A DNA stretch of 64,000 nucleotides. Origin: Falsiruegeria mediterranea M17 (lineage in GTDB: Bacteria > Pseudomonadota > Alphaproteobacteria > Rhodobacterales > Rhodobacteraceae). The DNA is taken from NCBI RefSeq assembly GCF_900302455.1, contig NZ_ONZG01000013.1, positions 62,001 through 126,000 on the forward strand. The letters run 5' to 3'. The position numbers and the translations under genes are program-made. The notes beneath the pieces are model-generated. The model made no database searches. It saw only the letters and a list, made by a program, of their open reading frames with translations, and had not been told where the DNA came from. Shown here in pieces: positions 58,675-64,000 of this stretch; positions within the stretch are counted from its first letter, which is position 1, and the number at the start of each line of letters is the position of its first letter.

Positions 58675-60393
58675 TCAGTCGCCCTTCTCATAGGTCAGTT
58701 GCCCGTTCATAATCGTGTAGGACACCGCAACATCCGAGATCTGCCCAGGCTTCACCTCGAACAGATCCTGCTCAAGCACGACGATATCTGCCTTCTTGCC
58801 GACCTCAAGACTGCCGATTAGGGTCTCCATGCCCATCCCCTTGGCAGCATTGATTGTGTGCGCCTCGAGCGCCAATTGCAGCGGCAGTTTTGCGGCCTCT
58901 CTCCCCAAGGGTTCGACATCCTCGCGCCCGCGCAATTGTCGCGTGGTGCCGACCTCGATGGCGGCCAAGGGGCGGTATTCGGACACATAGCCCGACACCG
59001 GCCAGTCTGACCCGAACGAGAAGACACCACCCGCATCGGCCACGCGGTTGACGGGAAACATCGCCTTCACCCGCTCCATCCCTAGCCGACTTGTCGAAAC
59101 GGATTGCAGCAAGGGATCAAACGACATCCAGGACCCGGTGCTGTCATAGATCACGCCAAGCTCAGCAAAGCGCGCGTAGTCGTCGGAATGGATCAGTGTG
59201 TCATGGGTGATCTTGTGCGCTCGCTCGCGGGGCGGGTTGGCGGCAATGGCGGCCTCGACCGCATCAAGCAAGGTACGTACGGCCAGATCCCCGAAACAGT
59301 GGCGGGTCACATCGATCCCTGCTGCATCTGCTCTGCGTACGGCATCCTTGACCAAATCGACCGGAATGATCGGCTCGGGCCTCAGCAACGGTTTGTCATC
59401 GTAGGGATCGACATAGAGCGCGTTCCACTTGTCGTCGCCCCCGTCCATGTTGATCTTGAGGTACCGCGCCTGCACCAGGTCCGAGTTGAACTGCGCGCGC
59501 AACTCCATTGTGCCGGGCAAAGGATCAACCCCGCCGTCGTTCCAGTAAAATGAGCCGACAAATCGAACCGGCAGTTGGCCGTTTTTTTCAAAGTCGGCCA
59601 TCATTTGAAAGCCTTCCTGCTGGCTCATCCCTTGAATACCGTGATCATGCACGGCAGTGATACCAGCCGCCGCGAAGCGTTGCAGCCATTGGCCGACCCC
59701 CTCGGACATGAAATCCGGATTAACGTCGATGAGGGAGGTCAGCACCTGCATCTGCGCAGGGATTTCAACGATCCACCCTGTTGGGTTGCCGTCCGTGTCA
59801 CGTTCGAAAAACGAAAACCCCGGCACCGTTTCGGGCGTGTCCTTGTCAATACCTGCCAGTTCCAGCGCTTTGGAATTCACCCAGGCCGCGTGACCGTCGA
59901 TGGCCCACAGATAAATCGGGCGCTCACTGTCGATCTCATCCAACATGGCTGCCGTCGCGTTGCCATCCGTCCACGGGTTGAAGCGGACACCGTAGCCCAG
60001 GATGACGTCATCGGAGTTGCTCTCAACCTCGTTGCGGATGCGGGCGAACAACTCGTCCTTGTCGTCGGTTTGCAGGTCAACGCCCAGCATGATCAAGCCA
60101 CCAGCGGCGGCGTGGATATGTCCATCAACAAACCCGGGCAGCACCATACGCCCTTCAAGGTCGATCACCTCGGTCCCGATACCGATCACGTTCTTCAGGC
60201 CATCCGCCTCGCCCACATAGACGATCTTGTCCCCTTCGATACCGATGGCGCTGACAACCCGACTGTCGGCATCCATTGTGTGTACCCGCCCATTGATAAG
60301 GGCGTAATCCGCGGTGGGGTTCAGCCTGTTGGACTGCGCCTGTGCAAGGACTGGCAGCGAAGCCAAAACGGCTGCCGCAATGATCTTGTTCAT
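58675..60393 (-). CDS. Exported metal-dependent amidohydrolase (YtcJ-like)
   Basis: This 572-residue protein has a signal peptide (IIAAAVLASLPVLAQAQ, cleavage near 20). An amidohydrolase barrel follows with GFVDGHIHAAAGG (HxH metal ligands), a later ITHDTLIHSDD, and FGSDWPVSGY (the final Asp ligand). YtcJ-like enzymes hydrolyse N-substituted formamides or related amides; here the export signal points to a periplasmic substrate. It converges on kpsC with a 3-base gap and has an operator-like palindrome upstream. Confidence 0.9.
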   Translation of the reverse strand: MNKIIAAAVLASLPVLAQAQSNRLNPTADYALINGRVHTMDADSRVVSAIGIEGDKIVYVGEADGLKNVIGIGTEVIDLEGRMVLPGFVDGHIHAAAGGLIMLGVDLQTDDKDELFARIRNEVESNSDDVILGYGVRFNPWTDGNATAAMLDEIDSERPIYLWAIDGHAAWVNSKALELAGIDKDTPETVPGFSFFERDTDGNPTGWIVEIPAQMQVLTSLIDVNPDFMSEGVGQWLQRFAAAGITAVHDHGIQGMSQQEGFQMMADFEKNGQLPVRFVGSFYWNDGGVDPLPGTMELRAQFNSDLVQARYLKINMDGGDDKWNALYVDPYDDKPLLRPEPIIPVDLVKDAVRRADAAGIDVTRHCFGDLAVRTLLDAVEAAIAANPPRERAHKITHDTLIHSDDYARFAELGVIYDSTGSWMSFDPLLQSVSTSRLGMERVKAMFPVNRVADAGGVFSFGSDWPVSGYVSEYRPLAAIEVGTTRQLRGREDVEPLGREAAKLPLQLALEAHTINAAKGMGMETLIGSLEVGKKADIVVLEQDLFEVKPGQISDVAVSYTIMNGQLTYEKGD

Positions 60394-60422
60394 GAATACA
60401 TTCCCGCTGAAAACTGCGGTTA

Positions 60423-60438
60423 TAGTATTCTGATACTA
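60423..60438. promoter_or_regulatory. Operator-like palindrome upstream of the exported amidohydrolase
   Basis: TAGTAT-TCTG-ATACTA is a perfect 6+4+6 inverted repeat, 30 bases before the amidohydrolase start. It overlaps its likely -10 region (TACTATAAC on the minus strand) and would suit a repressor. Confidence 0.55.
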
Positions 60439-60463
60439 AGATATTTCTAGATACTTGTGCATC

Positions 60464-61555
60464 TCAACGCAGGGCCCGAGTCCAGCGGTGCATGATGTCG
60501 GCACCCACGGGGCACGTCTCGGCCAATTGGAACCTTGGCGCCTGCGCAAGACGATCCAATCCCATGGCCCCCAAGGATGGCAGCCCCTCGGCTCCGATGG
60601 CAAGGCCTGCGGTAAAGCCGATCAGTTCATCCACCAGATCATCCGCCAAAAGCGACGCGGAGAGCGCCGAGCCCCCTTCGCAGAACACCCGCGTCAGACC
60701 CGCAGCGCCCAGTTGCTGCAACAGATCGCCCGCGTCGATCTGCATACCGTGCAAGGCGCAGGGGATCAGCTTGGCCCCCAACCCTTCCCAGGCCCTGATA
60801 CGTTCGATATCAGCGCTCGGCCCGTGGCACAGCCAGACAGGTACATCCTTGGCCGTGCGGGCCAGCTGGCTCATCAAGGGCAAGTCCAGATGGCGCGAGA
60901 CGACGACGCGCACGGGTTGGCGATCAACGCCAATGTCCCGCACGGTCAGCGAGGGATCATCTGCCCGCGCCGTGCCAGCCCCCACCAGGACCGCGTCATG
61001 GCGGGCGCGCATAGCGTGCACCGCACGCCGCGCATGGGGGCCCGTGATCCACTTGCTCTCGCCAGTTGCAGTGGCGATGCGACCATCGAAGCTGCTGGCA
61101 AGTTTTAGCGTCACAAGTGGCCGCCCCTGTTCGACTTTCAGGAAAAAGCCAGCCAGATCCTGCGCGGCCTCTTCAGCCATGACACCGACCGTCACCTCGA
61201 TCCCAGCCGCGCGCAGCATGTCGAACCCCTGCCCGGACACGCGCGGGTCACTGTCTTGCAGAGCGCAGACCACGCGTGCGACGCCCGCGTCAATCAAGGC
61301 CTGCGAACACGGTGGGCTCTTGCCATGGTGCGAACAGGGTTCAAGCGTGACATAGGCCGTGGCACCGCGCGCCGCCTCACCCGCCTGCGCGAGCGCGACA
61401 GGTTCGGCGTGGGGACGTCCGCCAGGCTGCGTCCAGCCGCGACCCACGATGCGCCCGTCTTTGACGATAACGCACCCCACGGCCGGGTTTGGCCAGCACA
61501 ACCCCTGACCGCGCCGCCCCAACGAGAGGGCCAGCGCCATGTACCTATTGTCCAA
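60464..61555 (-). CDS. ribD: Bifunctional riboflavin deaminase-reductase RibD
   Basis: This 363-residue enzyme has two parts. The N-terminal deaminase has zinc residues in GGRPHAEPVAL and LEPCSHHGKSPPC. The C-terminal reductase has LKLASSFDGRIATATGESKWIT and CEGGSALSASLL. It catalyses steps two and three of riboflavin synthesis. The start is either TTG at 61555 (better match to family N-termini ending in MALAL) or ATG at 61540. It lies 5 bases after nrdR and is separated from the other rib genes by capsule export and amidohydrolase genes. Confidence 0.94.
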   Translation of the reverse strand: MDNRYMALALSLGRRGQGLCWPNPAVGCVIVKDGRIVGRGWTQPGGRPHAEPVALAQAGEAARGATAYVTLEPCSHHGKSPPCSQALIDAGVARVVCALQDSDPRVSGQGFDMLRAAGIEVTVGVMAEEAAQDLAGFFLKVEQGRPLVTLKLASSFDGRIATATGESKWITGPHARRAVHAMRARHDAVLVGAGTARADDPSLTVRDIGVDRQPVRVVVSRHLDLPLMSQLARTAKDVPVWLCHGPSADIERIRAWEGLGAKLIPCALHGMQIDAGDLLQQLGAAGLTRVFCEGGSALSASLLADDLVDELIGFTAGLAIGAEGLPSLGAMGLDRLAQAPRFQLAETCPVGADIMHRWTRALR

Positions 61556-61560
61556 AGTCG

Positions 61561-62031
61561 TTACTCTTCGCTAGGGGACACCGGTGGGCGTAGTTCATGA
61601 ACAAAGTCCTCGAAATCATCCGCCGCCTGGAAGTTTTTGTAAACACTTGCAAATCGCACGTATGCGACCGTGTCGATGCGGGCCAGAGCTTCCATGACAA
61701 TCTCACCGATCTGTTTCGATGCGATGTCAGTTTCCCCCATGCTCTCGAGCCGCCGTACGATACCGGAAATCATCTGATCGATGCGTTCAGGCTCGATCGG
61801 TCGCTTCTGCATCGAAATGCGGATGGACCGCTCCAGCTTGTCCCGGTCAAAGTCTTCGCGCTTGCCGTTGGTCTTGATCACCACCAGATCGCGCAGTTGC
61901 ACCCGCTCGTAGGTTGTAAACCGTCCACCACAGGCCGGACAAAACCGGCGACGCCTGATCGAAACGTGATCTTCCGCGGGTCGTGAATCCTTGACCTGTG
62001 TGTCTATATTTCCGCAAAACGGGCAGCGCAT
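61561..62031 (-). CDS. nrdR: Transcriptional repressor NrdR
   Basis: This 156-residue regulator of ribonucleotide reductase genes has an N-terminal zinc ribbon (CPFCG at 3-7, [19 protein letters not shown]) and an ATP-cone ([16 protein letters not shown] onward). It senses dATP/ATP. The ATG at 62031 gives the standard length; a frame start at 62091 adds 20 residues before the zinc finger. It heads the nrdR-ribD unit, the usual arrangement in alphaproteobacteria. Confidence 0.96.
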   Translation of the reverse strand: MRCPFCGNIDTQVKDSRPAEDHVSIRRRRFCPACGGRFTTYERVQLRDLVVIKTNGKREDFDRDKLERSIRISMQKRPIEPERIDQMISGIVRRLESMGETDIASKQIGEIVMEALARIDTVAYVRFASVYKNFQAADDFEDFVHELRPPVSPSEE

Positions 62032-62156
62032 CCGCCTTCTCCCTCGTTCGTTTCCGCCTCTGATTGTGAACGCTTCGGCCCACTTATCCACAACTATAGG
62101 GCAGCCTCTACAGTTTGGGTAGAGGGGAAATCACACCGCTAGATCATGGGGCAAAA

Positions 62157-62570
62157 TCACCCCAGATGCGCGGCAACCTTGCGCGTGTGTGGCGCACTAC
62201 GGTGTTCAAACAGGTAAATCCCCTGCCAGGTTCCCAAAACAGGCACGCCACCCGACACCGGGATCGACAATGACACGGGCATCATCGCGGCCTTGATGTG
62301 GGCAGGCATGTCATCGGGCCCTTCGTAAGTGTGCGTGAGATAGGACATCGACGGATCTGTAGTCGGCGGAACCAGGCAATGAAAGAACGCCGCAAGATCC
62401 GTCTGCACCTCGGGATCGGCGTTTTCCTGGATCACCAATGAGCAAGATGTATGGCGCACAAAAAGCGTCAGTAGCCCATGTGTCGGGTTGCTGCGGGTCC
62501 ATCGTGTAACCTGAGACGTGAACTCATAAAGGCCTTGGCCATTGGTCGGGATTTGAAACTCGGTCTGCAT
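62157..62570 (-). CDS. YjbQ-family protein (UPF0047)
   Basis: This 137-residue protein has the UPF0047 motifs: TLFVRHTSCSLVIQENADPEVQTDL (quoted as LFVRHTSCSLVIQEN) and GTWQGIYLFEHR. Family members show weak thiamine-phosphate synthase activity, but the biological role is uncertain. It is probably a single-gene unit, about 125 bases upstream of nrdR on the same strand. The start at 62570 is the only sensible one. Confidence 0.92.
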   Translation of the reverse strand: MQTEFQIPTNGQGLYEFTSQVTRWTRSNPTHGLLTLFVRHTSCSLVIQENADPEVQTDLAAFFHCLVPPTTDPSMSYLTHTYEGPDDMPAHIKAAMMPVSLSIPVSGGVPVLGTWQGIYLFEHRSAPHTRKVAAHLG

Positions 62571-62620
62571 GGGGCGACTGTGTAGAACCGTTGACGCCCC
62601 TGCAAGGCATTCGTCGCGGA

Positions 62621-63034
62621 TCAGAACCGGATCGGCACTGGCTCACACAACCCGTCAGCTTGTTGAACCGACATGCTGTCACCAACGTTGAACCCGTTTT
62701 TGAAGAACCCGCCTTCGGCCGGCGTAATACCGGCGGCTTGCGGATCGATGGTAAACTGCACTGCTGTCCGACGGCCGGTTGTGACGCTCGGACCACGATC
62801 TCGGGCCACGTAAACGCGGGTTTTCCACCCGGCCCCCAGCTGACGGCGCGCGAATTCCGATGCCGCGCACCAGATGTCATTGGTGCGCCCCGAGTTGCGC
62901 GGCACAACCTCGAAAATGGCGGCGTTGACCGGGTTCACCCGCGCGCCACTACGGGACGTGAACGCGTCGGCGGGATTGGGAAGCGCGGTAGCCAGGGCCG
63001 CAGCGATGGTGCAGGCAGTGACGATGTGTTTCAT
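62621..63034 (-). CDS. Exported hypothetical protein with two cysteines
   Basis: This 137-residue protein has a signal peptide (HIVTACTIAAALATALPNPADA) followed by a domain with two cysteines (NDIWCAASEFARRQL and QADGLCEPVP), probably a disulfide. The segment ARVNPVNAAIFEVVPRNSG has an alternating strand pattern. I do not recognise the family. It lies 50 bases upstream of the YjbQ gene. Confidence 0.78.
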   Translation of the reverse strand: MKHIVTACTIAAALATALPNPADAFTSRSGARVNPVNAAIFEVVPRNSGRTNDIWCAASEFARRQLGAGWKTRVYVARDRGPSVTTGRRTAVQFTIDPQAAGITPAEGGFFKNGFNVGDSMSVQQADGLCEPVPIRF

Positions 63035-63179
63035 GAATCGATACCCAAATGATTAACTTGTTGGGATTAGTGTAGTGTGTCGCTCGGGCAGCGGACAGGG
63101 CATTTCACAGCGTTGTCATGGCTTGTGCATGGGCTGATAGCGGGCTGGGGGCATCATGCCGACGCCGGGTCTCGGGGTT

Positions 63180-63659
63180 TCAATTCCAAATGTGCGTCTC
63201 AAGTGAATAAGTTTGCCCCGCGCGTTCCGTGGCTTCGAACAGAGGCAGGCCATAACCCGCGGATACGACCGAGCCCGGATCACACGTGACATGAGCCAGC
63301 TCCTGCTCCCCCATCATGACGGTAACCCCACCGCTCACCTGGCCACCGGGCGTGCGCTCGACAGCGTAGTGAACAACATAAGAGAACCCTTTGCTGTAAA
63401 AGGTGAACTCTTCCCAGATGCTGGATCCGACACCGGGCCAAGGACGCATACCCACATCGCGCACCGAGTGATCCAACACCAATTCCGGGGCACGCCCAAC
63501 TGCGCCAAACGCATAGCTGACCCGGATGTCGTCCAGGCAGGTGGCCATTTGCTTGGCGCCACCTTTCAGAGTGCAGGATACAAGCGTTTGGGCCGGTTCA
63601 GGGCATTGTGCCCAGGCTGCACCGGACAGCAGAACAAAAAGGGCGGCTAAACGAAACAT
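63180..63659 (-). CDS. Exported hypothetical protein with cysteine pairs
   Basis: This 159-residue protein has a signal peptide (RLAALFVLLSGAAWAQ) and cysteines in QCPEPAQTLVSCTLKG, MATCLDD and HVTCDPG, which suggests two disulfides in the periplasm. The region VSGGVTVMMGEQELAHV looks beta-rich. No family recognised. The ATG at 63659 is preferred to the frame start at 63692. It is 78 bases downstream of rpoD on the same strand. Confidence 0.78.
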   Translation of the reverse strand: MFRLAALFVLLSGAAWAQCPEPAQTLVSCTLKGGAKQMATCLDDIRVSYAFGAVGRAPELVLDHSVRDVGMRPWPGVGSSIWEEFTFYSKGFSYVVHYAVERTPGGQVSGGVTVMMGEQELAHVTCDPGSVVSAGYGLPLFEATERAGQTYSLETHIWN

Positions 63660-63736
63660 CAAACGCAACTCCAAAACGAACCAGGGCGCCACATTGGGCG
63701 CCCTTGATCTTATCTCATTTTCCGATTTTTCGGGAG

Positions 63737-64000
63737 TTACTGATCCAGGAACGACCGCAGCTTGCGCGACCGGCTGGGGTGCTTCAGCTTGCGCAGCGCC
63801 TTCGCCTCGATCTGGCGAATACGTTCGCGCGTAACGCTGAACTGCTGACCGACCTCTTCCAGTGTGTGGTCGGTGTTCATGCCGATGCCGAACCGCATCC
63901 GCAGAACACGTTCCTCGCGCGGGGTGAGCGAGGCCAGAACGCGGGTCGTGGTTTCCTTGAGGTTTTCCTGAATGGCGCTGTCCAAAGGCAACACGGCATT
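63737..64000 (-). CDS. rpoD: Housekeeping sigma factor RpoD (partial, C-terminal end)
   Basis: This is the last 87 or so residues of sigma-70, continuing beyond the window edge. Region 4 is complete: [16 protein letters not shown], then [35 protein letters not shown] (quoted in parts: [18 protein letters not shown] is the -35-binding helix-turn-helix). The C-terminus LRSFLDQ is typical of RpoD. The upstream two thirds lie outside the window. Confidence 0.97.
   Translation of the reverse strand, partial: NAVLPLDSAIQENLKETTTRVLASLTPREERVLRMRFGIGMNTDHTLEEVGQQFSVTRERIRQIEAKALRKLKHPSRSRKLRSFLDQ

Overview
The window looks like ordinary chromosome from a marine Roseobacter-group alphaproteobacterium (Rhodobacterales; Ruegeria-like is my guess). 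This rests on the gene families, the high GC content, two TRAP/ABC-type uptake systems, a GAAC-N7-GAAC type LexA box, and a tRNA-His without the extra 5' G. No phage, plasmid, integron, CRISPR or toxin-antitoxin locus was seen.

Layout. 1-9.5 kb is a reductive pyrimidine catabolism locus: ABC ATPase (cut by the window edge), dihydropyrimidinase, a 110-aa unknown, an N-carbamoyl-amino-acid amidohydrolase, a divergent RutR-type regulator with a clear operator, then preT, a methyltransferase and preA. 10-13.4 kb holds 3-hydroxyanthranilate dioxygenase and a DctPQM TRAP transporter. 13.4-22.8 kb holds envelope proteins, a DxD glycosyltransferase-like protein, metY, a MerR/DUF2938 pair and a large protein that seems to join a PilM/GspL-like N-terminus to a PilP/GspC-like C-terminus. 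23-28.6 kb has hppD with a divergent Lrp regulator, a CPA2 antiporter and divergent cobT/cobS. 28.9-36 kb has a K+ channel with a zinc ribbon, a GST and an ECF sigma factor that both end in cysteine clusters, carD, fdxA, an S4 protein and a Suv3-like helicase. 36-45.6 kb contains SCP2/lipase, pepF, a GNAT-membrane fusion, a twice-frameshifted pseudogene, a CDF transporter, a THUMP methyltransferase, rpoH and rluD. 46-49.6 kb has tRNA-His, mmcB with an SOS box, an ArsR/SRPBCC pair, a candidate 6S RNA and a LuxR solo. 49.7-62 kb is the riboflavin cluster (nrdR-ribD ... ribE ... ribB-ribH-nusB), split by capsule export genes (kpsS, wza-like, kpsC), an amidohydrolase and a proline-racemase-superfamily gene. 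The window ends in the 3' end of rpoD.

The most unusual signal is non-coding. Four copies of a 136-245 bp structured repeat (22841, 28669, 42975, 53124) all sit between convergent genes. They keep terminal and internal inverted repeats, and a GNRA-capped hairpin whose two arms change together between copies. An inner segment appears inverted in one copy relative to two others. Everything here comes from reading the sequence; no database search or folding program was run.
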